Numbered from the stretch's first letter, positions 36,036-47,710 are shown. The stretch is 64,000 nucleotides of DNA from Antilocapra americana (GCA_007570785.1 ML660777.1:2187845-2251844); one strand, 5' to 3'. A program made the numbers and translations. Notes: generated from the sequence alone by a model not told the origin.

Positions 36036-36492
36036 TAGAACACACAATTTCAAATTTACGTAAACATATAAAGAAGATTAAAAAAGCTATACTTTATCTA
36101 TGTCCTGAGTGACTGTGATATAAAAAAATCTGCTTTATCTCTGGTTGACTGCATTTTTGATTATGCAGACATTCTCCTCAGCAACTACTGAACCATTCAA
36201 TAATGGTTCTAGTAGACCTAAAGTCAAAACAGTATAAAGCCTGGTTCTTTTAACAAATGTAAACTGTCTTTCTGACTACCCTCCCTATATTGAATCTACT
36301 ACAGTCTGCCTTTCGCTCCCCACTTTTGTATTCAATCTCTGACATTTTCCACAAGCACTTTCAGTCATAGTCATAACCCTAATTGACTTCTCTGTAAATA
36401 CAATACTTTTAATCATAGTCTTCATGAAATCATTCAGTGATTTTAACTCTTTGTTTTCTTTCTATGCCATTTTTAAGGCTCATACGCTTTAA

Positions 36493-37008
36493 AAGTGATC
36501 AACCTAGACAGCATATTAAAAAGCAGAGACATTACTTTGCCAACAAAGGTCCATATAGTCAAAGCTATGGTTTTTCCATTAGTCATGTATGGATGTGAGA
36601 ACTGGACCATAAAGAAAGCTGAGTGCCAAAGAATTGATGCTTCTGAACTGTGGTGTTGGAGAAGACTCTTGCAAGTCCCTTGGATTGCAAGGAGATCCAA
36701 CCAGTCCACCCTAAAGGAAATCAGTCCTGAATATTCATTGGAAGGACTGGTGCTGAAGTTGAAGCTCCAATACTTTGGCCATCTGATATGAAGAACTGAT
36801 TCATTTGAAAAGACTATGATGCTGGGAAAGATTGAAGGTGGGAGGAGAAGGGGACAATAGAGGATTAGATGATTGGATGGCATTATCGACTCGATAGACA
36901 TGACTTTGAGTAAGCTCCAGGAGTTGGTGATGGACAGGAAAGCCTGGAGTGCTGCAGTCTATGCGGTCGCAGAGTCGGACACGACTGAGCGACTGAACTG
37001 AACTGATG
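36493..37008 (+). mobile_element. BovB LINE 3' fragment downstream of exon G
   Basis: Starts gtgatcaacctagacagca and ends gcgactgaactgaactga. It lies 559 bp downstream of the exon G donor and is in opposite orientation to the BovB copy at 44311-44832, with which it shares about 500 bp of closely similar sequence. Confidence 0.93.
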
Positions 37009-37566
37009 CTTTAAAAATTTTAACCACTCAGTAATATAAAAGTAAAAATAAACTGTCCAATTTACTTCTATAAAAAAGCAAAATGCTTTTAAATCTGGAC
37101 TTCTACAATAAAGGCATTTATATAACAATGCTGTGATATTAAAGAAGATTCAGAAAAAGAAAGAAAATGATTACTAAACAACTGTATCTCTAAAGGCTGA
37201 AAAAACAGAATTTTCAGAGTGGCAGAAAGCAGTCTATGGGTACATTTGATCCACATATAAACCCAGACTAAAAAAATGATGGATTGAGAAGACTTGAGTC
37301 AGACATAGAAGAAAGATCCATGCTGGTCTACCAGCAGGTTTAGAGATCAAATCGTAGTACTTTAAGGATAAAATCGTGGAATGCAATCATATTCCTCTTG
37401 GTGCCACAAAAAAATGAGTTGGATTAACCACAGTGAAATGCAGAAAAGGAAGTGGTTATGCCATTTTACTCTGTCACGGGAAAATGTTACTTAACTTTAC
37501 TAATGCTTATACTTCATCTAAATTAAAAGATAAGTTCCAAAACATCTGTATTTTTATATAACTTAC

Positions 37567-37745
37567 TTCAAACAAGGGACATTGTCCCGAAGCCCATCAG
37601 ATGAACTGCTACTGGTAGAAGGATGAGATTGAGGAGGGATGGGCTGAGGATTGGCACTCCCAACTGGTGTCGGCAAAGGTGGTGCCTGTTCACCCTCCGG
37701 GGTTTCCACATCACTTATCTCATACAACAATCGAACTTCAAGCAT
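37567..37745 (-). CDS. STXBP5: STXBP5 exon G, 179 bp
   Basis: Encodes about residues 543-602: MLEVRLLYEISDVETPEGEQ, a Pro-rich linker (PPLPTPVG, PQPIPPQSHP), a serine run (STSSSSSDG) and LRDNVPCLK. The acceptor is acttttacaacag and the donor is GTAAGT. The Pro/Ser-rich part is a low-complexity, probably disordered loop between the two propellers. The exon ends with AA, and exon H completes the Lys codon. Confidence 0.95.
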
Positions 37746-38225
37746 CTGTTGTAAAAGTAACACAGTTTACCCTCTCCTAACAATTATTGTTCATTTTGTT
37801 AGTTTATACATACACACGTACACTACATTTTTTAAGGAAAAATTTAGTGAGATTACTAAAGGTAAAGATTTCACAAAGGAAAAAATGTTTCTGAGTCAGC
37901 TTTTTAAAAATGATTGTGTTTATGTGTGCAAGTACATTTACACATATACATTATGATTTTAGGATCTATGGCACTCCTGTTAACACTAAATTAGATTAGG
38001 CTCATACTTATATCAGCTTTCCTTAAATGAAACAAAGAATGCATTTAAAGATTTAAATAAATGTTCAGTAAAAAGATATACATAAAAATATGCCTTTTTT
38101 CACAAAAGGTAAATGCAATGTAAATACTGAAGTGTTTTAAAAATGACTACAGATAGTCTCCTAAGTGATTTGAAAACTTTTAAATGTCAGACATTTGACA
38201 TTGAAAATAATTGAGAGCCTACTAC

Positions 38226-38446
38226 CGGAATGACTTCTGTAATCACTTCTTGTTTGCTGAATCTGTAGATAATGACATGAGCCGAAACCCCAGCTATGCA
38301 GAGCATCCGACTTTCGGGGCACCAGGAGACGATCTGGATGGCGTATGGGTCTTCATCTACAATGTCTGTGTTTGGCTTCTCATCTTTATTTCTTGGCTTT
38401 TCAAACACTTTAGATGTCTTCAGTTTATATAATACTTGCAGAGTTA
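38226..38446 (-). CDS. STXBP5: STXBP5 exon F, 221 bp
   Basis: Encodes about residues 469-542: ITLQVLYKLKTSKVFEK, then NTDIVDEDPYAIQIVSWCP, MLCIAGVSAHVIIYRFSKQ and EVITEVIP. The acceptor is ttttttttttaag after a long T tract. The donor is GTAGTA, a weak site. The exon ends on a codon boundary. The charged stretch RNKDEKPNTD is the most variable part, as expected for a surface loop between propeller blades. Confidence 0.95.
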
Positions 38447-39263
38447 CTTAAAAAAAAAAAAGATAAAACATCTTAGTACAAAAAGAACAAATAAAAGGGA
38501 ATATTTAATCAGTCATACCACATCAGAAAAACAGCCTGTTTTTTGAATCATGTTTTTATTTTTCTGTGTCTATATTTCTCTTATTCTTTTACATAATGTA
38601 TTCACTATACTTCATTGACCAAAAAAGGTATACTCATTGTATTTATTCAAAAAAAAAAAATCACCATCATGATGAATTTAGATTATCTGAAAAAAATATG
38701 TAACAAAAAGATTTTGTAAAAAAAGAAAAGCATAAGTAAAAATAATAAAGCACATACTTTGCTTTACAGAATTATTTTCTCTCTGAGAGGTACCACTATT
38801 ATCTAACACTTCTTCATGATGAAACATAATATACCCTGAGTTAACTGGATTCTAATTACAAACACCACTCATTCAAAGCATTCTTTTCTTTTTGCTAATG
38901 TAACCACTGTATATAATTCACATAGAAAGCACAAACTTTCATGACATAAGTTTATAATCAGACCTCAAAATTATTCAACAGATTTATGTTGATTTGAAAC
39001 ATATTCTCAATTCTCTCATCTCTGAGTTAGGAAGAGAGGTTTATTCTTTTTTTTTTTTTTTGAGAGTTTATTCTTGATTTACTAATTAACATCCTTCAAG
39101 TATCTTCATCTATTATAAATTCTAGTCAAATACTTGATAAATCAGGCATTAACTTTACAGCCTCTGAATTTCAAATTAAATATTAGCTATGCAATTATTA
39201 CAAAACAATTACATAAAAGAAATAATTGTATAGCATGTAACAAATAATATTCAGAATACTTAC
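38447..39263 (-). other. STXBP5: STXBP5 intron E-F, 817 bp
   Basis: AT-rich with several A and T homopolymer runs. No transposon I recognise. Confidence 0.85.
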
Positions 39264-39304
39264 TTGCAGAAGCATCCCAGAACTTAATTGACCCATCAGC
39301 ATGC
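39264..39304 (-). CDS. STXBP5: STXBP5 exon E, 41 bp
   Basis: Small exon encoding about residues 455-469, HADGSIKFWDASA, a classic WD40 strand with a GH-like start and a W-D end. The acceptor is gcttttcacag and the donor is a full GTAAGT. Both ends are split codons that match exons D and F exactly. It is too short to stand out as an open reading frame by length and is supported by the join and the family match. Confidence 0.94.
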
Positions 39305-39577
39305 CTGTGAAAAGCAAATGAATTAAGAATGTGTTGAAGAAAAAATTTACACTATTTCTCTTTGAAGTTAAATATATTGTCATTCAAACATAGTTACCAA
39401 AGTGAGGAAAAAGGTAAAATTTAGGATAAATTCATAGGTTCACTACAATAACTTATTGCTTATGATGTTACTGTATAAAGAAAAGCATTACTTGCCCAAC
39501 TAATTAATATTCATGTAGTCCTAATCATATTTAGTTATTAATGATTTTTTTTCAGGAGAAAACAGACTTTGACTTAC

Positions 39578-39645
39578 CCTGTAATAATTATTTCTGAGTA
39601 GCTTTGAGCACCCAAGCCCCAATTACCTCCATTAATGGGCCATTC
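39578..39645 (-). CDS. STXBP5: STXBP5 exon D, 68 bp
   Basis: Encodes about residues 433-455: EWPINGGNWGLGAQSYSEIIITG. The acceptor is ttttcttatag and the donor is GTAAGT. It reads YSE (TCA) where the human and rat proteins I remember read YPE (CCA), a single-base difference in an otherwise invariant stretch. The intron to exon C is only 197 bp. Confidence 0.94.
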
Positions 39646-39842
39646 CTATAAGAAAAGATTATTGTATAATACAATTTCCAAGCATAGCATGCATCTTCAT
39701 AATATATTTATGACAAGAGTAAACAACATATTTCATTTCCGAAAAGGATTTTTAATTTCTCTAGAAAAGGTATCATTATCAACCACGTCAAGGTGAGAAG
39801 TATAAAATATGAAATGTAAAGAGTAAAATTCATGTTCAATAC

Positions 39843-39990
39843 CTTTTTGCTGTAGCCTTGACGTTTCTGTCTAACTCCAACAGAATAAAGTGCAGGAATA
39901 AGGTCCACGGGACAATCAGCAAAATATTCGCAACATGTAACAGGGGATTCATGTATACTCAAAGGGTAGGGATTTTCAAATATAGGATAT
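39843..39990 (-). CDS. STXBP5: STXBP5 exon C, 148 bp
   Basis: Encodes about residues 383-432: YPIFENPYPLSIHESPV, then CCEYFADCPVDLIPALYSVG and QKRQGYSKK. The acceptor is ctctgttaaag. The donor is GTATTG, a weak match at positions +5 and +6. The exon ends on a whole codon (AAG), so the next exon opens on a codon boundary. The intron upstream of it carries a head-to-head pair of Bov-tA SINEs. Confidence 0.95.
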
Positions 39991-40264
39991 CTTTAACAGA
40001 GGGAAAGAAAAAATATTTGTTAATCAATGATTACCTATGGTTAATGAAACAATGAAAAACATATTTAACCTTTTTTAATAATCGGGTATTCTAGGGCTAT
40101 CTTTTAGAGATAATGTTTATAAATTCCTTTGTTCGACATGGTCTTGTTATTTTCAAGAAGAAAACAAAACTCATTATTGCAGTTAGCATGCACTAAGTTG
40201 ACATGAATTTTGGAATATCTTAAAGTAAGGTACATAATACCATTCACTTACACTTTAGGGTTTT

Positions 40265-40470
40265 CCTATCTCAGTACCACTCCCATTTTGGATCAGACAG
40301 CTTATACGGTGCTGTCCTGTGCACTGTGAAGGTCCAGCAGCAGCCCTGTCCTCTACCACTAGATGCCAGCAGCATCCCTCCCCTCAACCACAGATGTCTA
40401 CACAAATTGTCAAACGTCTGTTGAGGGGCAAAACTGCCCCCAATCCACAAATACTGAATGGGTTAACTCA
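40265..40470 (+). repeat. MER5A (hAT-Charlie)
   Basis: Reads ggtgctgtcctgtgcactgt, accactagatgccagcagc, gatgtctacacaaattgtc and ggggcaaaactgcccccaa. Confidence 0.7.
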
Positions 40471-40947
40471 TTTAAAATCATATTTAATGATTATCTCTCA
40501 GGAAAAACAACTAATGTAACACAATGTTCTTCCATTCAAAAAATTTATAAGTAAACATGCTACCATATCATCTAATTTAGAACAAGCAGAATACTGGAAA
40601 TACCACAAAAAGTTGCACAGGAGCTATGGTGAGAATTTACAGGTCAGTTATGATATATCTGGTTAAGGGAGAATAGGAAAAGCTTGAAGAGGAAAACAAG
40701 GCTGCCTTTGAAAGTTATGCAGATTTTTGATGGCAGTGACACAAGTGGAATGTTTCAGCTGCTGGGAGCTACATAAGAAAAGACATCGAAGTGTGATGCT
40801 TGTTTAACACACTGTTCAGTTTTCCAGGTACCAGGTTGGAAATGTACGCTGAATCCCTTCTATGTAGAGTAAGCAGGCTGAGATGCTGCTTTTACATAAA
40901 AAACCAAGAGATCCACAGGGATTTAAAGAAAAGAGTAACAAGATTGG

Positions 40948-41229
40948 TGAAGTGAAGTGAAGTGAAAGTTGCTCAGTCACATATGTCTGACTCTGCGATC
41001 CTGCGGACTGTACAGTCCATGGAATTCTCCAGGACAGAATGCTGGAGTGGGTAGCCTTTCCCTTCTCCAGGGGATATTTCCAATCCAGGCATCAAACCCA
41101 GGGATTGAACCCAGGGCGGATTCTTTACCAGCTGAGCCACAGGCAAAGTCCAAGCATACTGGAGTGGGTAGCCTATTCCTTTCTCCAGCAGATCTTTCAA
41201 ACCCAGGAATTGAACCGGGAAGCAGGGAT
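40948..41229 (-). repeat. Bov-tA SINE with partial second unit (left arm of inverted pair)
   Basis: The plus strand reads gaagtgaagtgaagtgaaag, ccatggaattctccaggac, ttctttaccagctgagcc, then a second unit from gcatactggagtgggta to attgaaccgggaagcag. Confidence 0.88.
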
Positions 41230-41239
41230 AGGCTACCCA

Positions 41240-41445
41240 TTCCAGTATTCTTGGGCTCCCCTTGTGGTTCAGCTGGTAAAGAATCCACCCTGTGTTGAAC
41301 CCCTGGGTTGGGAAGATCCCCTGGAGAAGGGTTAGGCTACCCACACTCCAGTATTCTGGCCTGGAGAATTCCATGGACCATATAGTCCAAGTCCATGGGG
41401 TCGCAAAGAGTTGGACACGACTGAGTGACTTTCATTTTCACTTTC
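41240..41445 (+). repeat. Bov-tA SINE (right arm of inverted pair)
   Basis: Reads cagtattcttgggctcccct, ggttcagctggtaaagaat, ctgggttgggaagatcccc and gacacgactgagtgacttt. It directly abuts the minus-strand copy head to head. Confidence 0.9.
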
Positions 41446-41695
41446 AGGGTATTCAAGTATTAGGTTCAATCATAAAAAATTTCAGAAATTCAACAAATTT
41501 TGATTTAAACTTGGATTTCTATATGAGTAACATAACAGAGAAATATGGCAGGGAATGAGAAATGTGTATCTCTAAAAGGGGGTCCAGGTTATGAATATAA
41601 ATGCAGCATTTTCAAAGAAATGAAACAGTCAATCCTAAAGAGACTCTTTCTTCACCACATGCTAAAGTAACTGTTCACCAAATTTTATTTCTTAC

Positions 41696-41768
41696 CCATT
41701 TTGTGCAAGGTCTATTAGTACTAAATCCTTTTCTAGTAGAACAACCACAGCATATGGTTCTTGAAAAT
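41696..41768 (-). CDS. STXBP5: STXBP5 exon B, 73 bp
   Basis: Encodes about residues 359-383: FQEPYAVVVLLEKDLVLIDLAQNG. The acceptor is ctgttccag and the donor is GTAAGA. It starts in phase with the split Asp codon left by exon A and ends with GG, which the next exon completes as Gly. The sequence forms propeller beta strands typical of the LGL/tomosyn fold (VVVLLEKDLVLIDL). Confidence 0.95.
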
Positions 41769-42963
41769 CTGGAACAGGGAAACAAGGCATGAACAATAGT
41801 TACAAATATGCAAGAGGACTGCAAATTAGATAACAAAACGTGTTGACGTGGCTTTTATTTTATTTTGTTCCATTCGCTCGAGTATTTAACATTCTGATAT
41901 TGTATTTCATATAACGTAAGGCCAGGATGTTTTAAATAAGATAAATCTATATAATACCCCATAAATAATTATTTGTTTTATAAAGATGAGTTGGACAAGT
42001 TCACAGTACCTTCCATGGTATTGCAAAATCCAAGACGGTACATAAATAACATATCCTAAATTTGTATCTGAATACCCATAAGAACAAGTCTTGTTACTGG
42101 ATCTTATAGAAACCCACTAGATTACTACTATAATATTATAACTCTTTCTTGGGTATTTTCTATGTGCATATCAACTATAAAGTGCATTATATATTTATAT
42201 CTCAATTAGCTTTAAGTAAAAATAAAAAAGATCCAGCTAAATTTCCCCTAAAATAATAACATGTCAATGATCATGATTAATTTCATGTGTTAGCTTGTCT
42301 CTGCTATGGTGCCCATTTATTTGGTCAAACACCAGTCCAGATGTTGCTGTGAAGGCATTTTTTAGGTGCGATTAATATTTAAGTTAGTAGACTCTGAGTA
42401 AAGCAGAGAATTGTAGATAATTTGGGTAGTTCTCATTCAATCAGTTGAAGGCCTGAAGAGCAAAGACAGGAGGTGTTCTGAAAAAAGCAATTTGCTTCAA
42501 GATGGCAACTCAGAAATCTGCCCGAGTTTCCTACCTTAAAAATTCAGATTCAAGACTGCAAATCAAACTCTTTGCTGAATTTTCAAATCAGCAGTACATT
42601 TTCACGATTCCTTTAAAATAAATTCATATTTCTGCTCTCGTTCACCTTCTAAAATCTCCTATTGTTTCTGTTATTCTGGAAAACTGTAACTGATACACTA
42701 GATTTTTAGAGGATTATTAAGTTGTTCTTAATGTGGACAGTTTTGTCTATCGTTCAGAGGCACTTACTACCAAAATGTAGTATGAAACACACATAGTTCA
42801 TTAAACAAAATTTCTCAAATAAAATTTATAAAGTTATGAAGGCAGCATTCCTTTCCCAGAAGAATCAGCACAACGGGATAAGGAAACTACTTGGATAATA
42901 GGGAGGTCTTGTTCTGAATAACAGACATCTATTGAGAATGAATTTTAAAGATACAACACTTAC
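41769..42963 (-). other. STXBP5: STXBP5 intron A-B, 1.2 kb
   Basis: Mostly AT-rich, with an LTR-like repeat at 42285-42700 and no ruminant SINE. Confidence 0.85.
42285..42700 (+). repeat. Ancient LTR-like repeat
   Basis: Reads tttatttggtcaaacacca, agactctgagtaaagcaga, caatcagttgaaggcctga and ggaaaactgtaactgatac. From memory this resembles an old ERVL/MaLR-type solo LTR. Family not resolved. No coding remnant. Confidence 0.45.
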
Positions 42964-43118
42964 CATTTGGGTATGGTGTTTCACACAGCGTCAGAAAGTC
43001 AACAATTGAGTAGTCCATTTCTAGCACTGCAGTACTTTTTCCATGCATTACTGTTAAGCAAGGTCTTCTTCCTACAGTATCATATGACAAACCTCCTGAT
43101 AAAATAATAAAAGGTTCC
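42964..43118 (-). CDS. STXBP5: STXBP5 exon A (first in window), 155 bp
   Basis: Encodes about residues 307-359: EPFIILSGGLSYDTVGR, then the CLTVMHGKSTAV and DFLTLCETPYPN runs. This belongs to the late blades of the first WD40 propeller, in the region assigned to the LGL-type domain. The acceptor is tttatttccag and the donor is GTAAGT. The exon starts with the third base of a codon and ends with the first base of the Asp codon that continues DFQEP in the next exon. The upstream partner exon is not in the window, so the preceding intron is at least 20.9 kb. Confidence 0.95.
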
Positions 43119-44164
43119 CTGGAAATAAAATACACAGTTAGGATTATAAATAGCATAGTGGAGTCTATCTTCTTGCTGTATCATAAATTCTTTTTTAGTG
43201 AAATAATCAAATCTTAAATTTTAACATTTTTAGGCACCACTTAATTGATTATTCACATGTAGATTTTTAAATTGCAATAGGTAAAACCCAGGTGAATCCT
43301 TAAAAATTAATCTACAGTATGTATGAACACTGACCACATCCTACTCTCTTATCTCCTTTTGGTCCCTATATTTTTTTTCCTTTATCCTCTTTATACAATT
43401 TTCAAAAAATTCTCTCCGAGTTTCTCCTGTTAAGTCTCTTAAATGTACTGCCATTATTTTCAATCCTAATAATCAGACCTTCTCAACAGAAATTCTAAGA
43501 GAGACTGAATACCCTAAGGCAGCCACTGTATGCAATGAATTATCTTCTCAAAGATGCATCAAGGATGTACTAGCCACAAATCACCCCTGAGAAAATTGAA
43601 AAAACTGTCACTCAAGTAATTTTCTGTGGTGCTTAATTTCCTCCTGGAAGCTTGGCTGATATCGTCAGAAACACAACTCCCACGCACATCTATCAACTGC
43701 CCTGTTGACACTTCTAATTAGCCCTATAACTCTGTCTCCTTATTAGTTATTAGTAAAAGTAATGATTTACTTTGGTTTACTTTTAAAAGTTTCATATTTA
43801 AACATAAAAAAGAAAAATACCTAAAAATCCTTTCATATGCTTTGATCTATGTATATTTCTTTAACTTCCCTGCACATGTTTTTCATCCATGTTTTATTGC
43901 ATTAGTATCTTTTCTGTTTTCTAAGAGTTCTTTGCATTCTAAGGAAATCAGATCTTGATCTGCCACATGTATCTTCCCATTTGTTGGTGGGGAAGTTGTT
44001 TATGAAGCATCCATCACACAGATGATTTAAAATGTCCCTATATGATCTTCTTAAATCTCTTCATTTATAATTTTTGAGGGAGTTTCATAGTACTTCCTCT
44101 AGGTCCAGTGTATTTATCCCCCTCCTCTCACACCTAGTACAAATAGTATGTGATAATATGTAAC

Positions 44165-44935
44165 GTTAAACATAGCCAGTTCTGCAACTACACTGCCTCT
44201 GTTTAAATCTCAGCTCTGGTTCTACTTTCCCCATGACCTTGCATAAGGTGTTTAATCTCTCCTTGCCAAGTTTCTGCGTCTGTATAACATGGAGCTAAAA
44301 TCGTAAGTATTTCAGTTCAGTCACTCAGTTGTGTCCGACTCTTTGCGATTCCATGGACTGCAGCACGCTACGCCTCCCTGTCTGTCACCAACTCCCAAAG
44401 CTTGCTCAAACTCATATCCATAGAGTTGGTGATGCCATCCAACCATCTCTTCCTCTGTCATCCCCTTCTTCTGCCTTTAATCTTTCCCAGCATCAGGGTC
44501 TTTTCCAATGAGTCAGTTCTTTGCATCAGGTGGCCAAAGTATTGGAGCTTCAGCATCAGTCCTTCCAATGAATATTCAGGACTGATTTCCTTTAGGATTG
44601 ACTGGTTGGATCTCCTTGCAATCAAAGGACTCTCAAAAGTCATCTCCAGCACCACAGTTCAAAAGCATCAATTCTTCAGCACTCAGCTTTCTTTATGGTC
44701 CAACTCTCACATCTACATGTGACTGGAAAAACCATAGCATTGACTATATAGGTCTTTGTTGGCAAAGTAATGTCTCTGGTTTTTAATACGCTGTCTAGGT
44801 TTGTCATAGCTTTTCTTTGAAGGAGCAAGCATATTTACCCTCAGGCAATCACTGAATTAATTAATATATGCAAAGCACTGAGTTCAGTGCCTGGTGTAAA
44901 GAATTACCTTATTATTATCATTATCATCAAATCAT
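44165..44935 (+). repeat. MIR SINE split by BovB
   Basis: The left part (44165-44310) has ctcagctctggttctactt, ccatgaccttgcataagg and tctgcgtctgtataacatg. The right part (44833-44935) continues with atgcaaagcactgagttcag and tgcctggtgtaaagaa, in the right MIR order. Confidence 0.7.
44311..44832 (-). mobile_element. BovB LINE 3' fragment inside MIR
   Basis: The plus strand starts ttcagttcagtcactcag and ends tcatagcttttctttgaagg. Upstream (in transcript sense) of exon A by 1.2 kb and inverted relative to the copy at 36493-37008. Confidence 0.93.
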
Positions 44936-46749
44936 CATTCACTGAACTAATTATTTTGCTTATTGTTTTCCTCATGAAAACATAACCACCATGAAGGCAA
45001 GGGTTTTTATCTGTTTTGTTCACCGCTATATGCAAAACAATGTGTTATTGGTAAATAAGTACATTAACAAAAATGTACATTATGTTAACCATTGTCTAGC
45101 TTACTAACATTTAGATTTTTCAGCACTAAACTGTTTCAGGTAACAGATCTATATCCATACTTTCAGTGTTCTCAACTCTTTACTGTGGTTATTGACTGTA
45201 GTCAGGAAAGTATATTTAATTTTCTTCTACTTTTCATTACATACAGTGACTAAACAATATAACTCTTTTTCATTCTGAAATACAACATACAACTGAATAT
45301 AAAATACTAAAAAGGGTGAAGAGTCTAACAACTTACACTTTTATAGAATGAGAGGCATGGGCCAGGTATTTAATATGTAATATTTAAAAAAATGTCTGAC
45401 AAGTTTGTTTTTATATATACAAAACTTTAAAAAAAAGCATTTTTAATATAAGAACTATGAACAGGAAGATACTAAGGTACATAACAGAATAAAATTCCCA
45501 TGGAGATACCAAGTAGGTATTGACAGCTAGGTAATCAGTTTATTAGACAAACTCTTAACACGGTTTAAATTACACCATGGCACATTTTGGTAAATCTGTC
45601 CTTAAAACACAACTATGTGTTTGCTCAGTGGCCTTGTAAATGCCTATACTTCTTTTGTAAATTTAGGAGAAAAAACAATAACAACAACAACAACAGAAAA
45701 TTATGGGTAAAAATATATGAATTAGTTTGAAAGGAGTATCAAGGTAATATTCTTTTTCATAATTAAAAAAGTTTCCATAATTCAGCAATAAATGCATGTG
45801 TATACATATTTTTTCTTATCTTATGGGATGTTTTTAAAAAAATCACCTCAGTTTGCCACGTAGGAATTACCTCACTTACAAACTTAATGTCCCAAATCTT
45901 GAGGCATAAATATTAAGGAAATAAACATTTTATCAGAAGAAACCAGTCTTAAATACAATGATAAAATCGAGTTACATATTTTAACATTTGATATGTAAAA
46001 CTATAAAAATTCAAAAGTTTTGTTGACATTTGGAATGATATTAAAAATTCTAGGAATCTAGATTATTTCTAGATAACGTGAATTGTGGATGAGGATAATC
46101 TTCTTTATTAAAATAAATTATCCTTTTTGATGTTATAATAAGGTCTAGAAGTAATATAAGTTTTATCCATTAAAAAAGAGAGAAAGAAAAAAGAAAAGAA
46201 AATGCCACAGAACTGTAAAAGCCCAATGTAGAGGCAGAGGTTTATAATGAGAATAAATAATGTGACTCAGAAAACAAAAAGCTCAAAAGTTTAATTAGAT
46301 TTCATAGTGCCAATAAAAATTGGCAACTACAAGGCGTGGGGTGGGGGTGGAGAAAAAAGAGAAAAAAATTCAAAAGAAACTATAGAACAAGTGAAAATAA
46401 TAATAAATGTCTTATTAAGAATAATAAATGTTTCTTTGAGTAAAAAAAAAAAAAGAGTCTGCCTTTTGACGGCATCTAGGTTAGGAAGGTAGTAGTTTGA
46501 ACTTTTTACAATTTTGATTATTATTTTTAAGAGGCTAGACACTTCAGAAAAGTATAAATGCTTCCTGACTCTAATTAAGCTCCCGAGGCTGCCCTTGACA
46601 ATAGATTTGGCTGAAGTTATGTTTCCAGGTGAAGCATTCTTTATTTTTTCTACTCAAGAAGTCATTTGTATAACCAATTTGCTCAACTTAGTCCCATAAT
46701 ACTATCCATTCATTTGAGCACCTGTACTCCTGAGAATAAAATGGTGCTT

Positions 46750-47060
46750 TCATGCTTGTTCTAGACAGACCGTTAACACACCATGACAAGTATTATGAAG
46801 ACCATAAAACAAGGTAGAGTGCTGATTGTGAGGAAGGGGCTAGAGGGGCTTCTGTAAAATAAGAGCAGTCAGGAAAGGCCCCTAAAGTAATGACAGGTGA
46901 ACTGGAATCAGAATGAAGAGGAGCCAGCCAATCAAAGATCTCAGGCTGGAAGAGAAGGGTATACAGTCTAGACTGCAGGAATAACCACCACAAAGACCTC
47001 AAGTCTAGAATGAGCTTGCACTACCTGAGGAACTAAAAGGCCACCATGGATGAACACACC
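46750..47060 (+). repeat. L2-like remnant
   Basis: Reads gtcaggaaaggcccctaaag, tgaagaggagccagccaat and aggctggaagagaagggta, in the style of L2 internal sequence. Confidence 0.4.
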
Positions 47061-47129
47061 GAGTAAAGCAATACGTGGTAGACGACAGGACCCCAAATCT
47101 TGCAGACACATCCTGTTTACACCATAATG

Positions 47130-47490
47130 ATCTCAAGAACCTGACCATTCTCTACTTCATCTTCTTAATCAACATGAGTTCTGGCCCTAATAACCTCCAA
47201 CTTACATTCTTACAACAGCATTTAGTTGTTCACTGCCTGAGATATACCTGCCCCTCATTTTGTGTTGGGCTAAAATCTATTTTCCTTTAAAACTCAGTCC
47301 AGTCTGTATTTTTCCTAACCCATCCTTCCTGAGTTGGATGCCCTTCCTGTGTTCCTAAGCACCCTCTACATAGCTCTTCTCAGCATTTCCACTCCGAATT
47401 TTCATTATCTACTTTCCAATTTGTATTGTGAGCTCCTTCAGGACACAGAATGGTATTTAATCCCTGTACTCATAGGCCCCAAATGTTTTT
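47130..47490 (+). repeat. L2/L3-like remnant
   Basis: C/T-rich text followed by attgtgagctccttcaggac, like an L2 3' region. Diverged. Confidence 0.4.
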
Positions 47491-47589
47491 GTCACATACA
47501 TCGTAAACATCACTAAACCTGCTGTTCAGACAGTCACTGGTGTTAGACTTACTGACTCCTGTAGGAGAAGCCCCGTATCTCAGTCGGAT

Positions 47590-47710
47590 TGGATGGAAAC
47601 CTACTCCAGTAATCTTGCCTGGGAAATCCCATGGACAGAGGAACCTGGTGGGCTATAGTCTATAAGGTCTTAAAGAGTCAGACACAACTTAGCAATTAAA
47701 CAACAACAAC
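47590..47710 (+). repeat. Bov-A2 SINE
   Basis: Reads cctactccagtaatcttgcc, tgggaaatcccatggacag and acacaacttagcaattaaac. Confidence 0.8.

Larger units (their letters stand above)
31393..37566 (-). other. STXBP5: STXBP5 intron G-H, 6.2 kb
   Basis: Contains a minus-strand Bov-tA dimer, two plus-strand Bov-tA copies, an L1 3' end with a TA microsatellite, MER5A, two purine tracts and a plus-strand BovB close to exon G. Stretches 32940-33950 and 36040-36490 hold nothing I can name. Confidence 0.85.

Noticed and set aside
40969..41374. Several 90-130-codon frames on both strands
   Set aside because: They lie wholly within the inverted Bov-tA pair. SINE sequence often stays open by chance.
29219..43118. 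STXBP5L (tomosyn-2) as the gene identity
   Set aside because: The diagnostic residues in exons A, F, G and I follow tomosyn-1 and differ from the paralogue at many positions.
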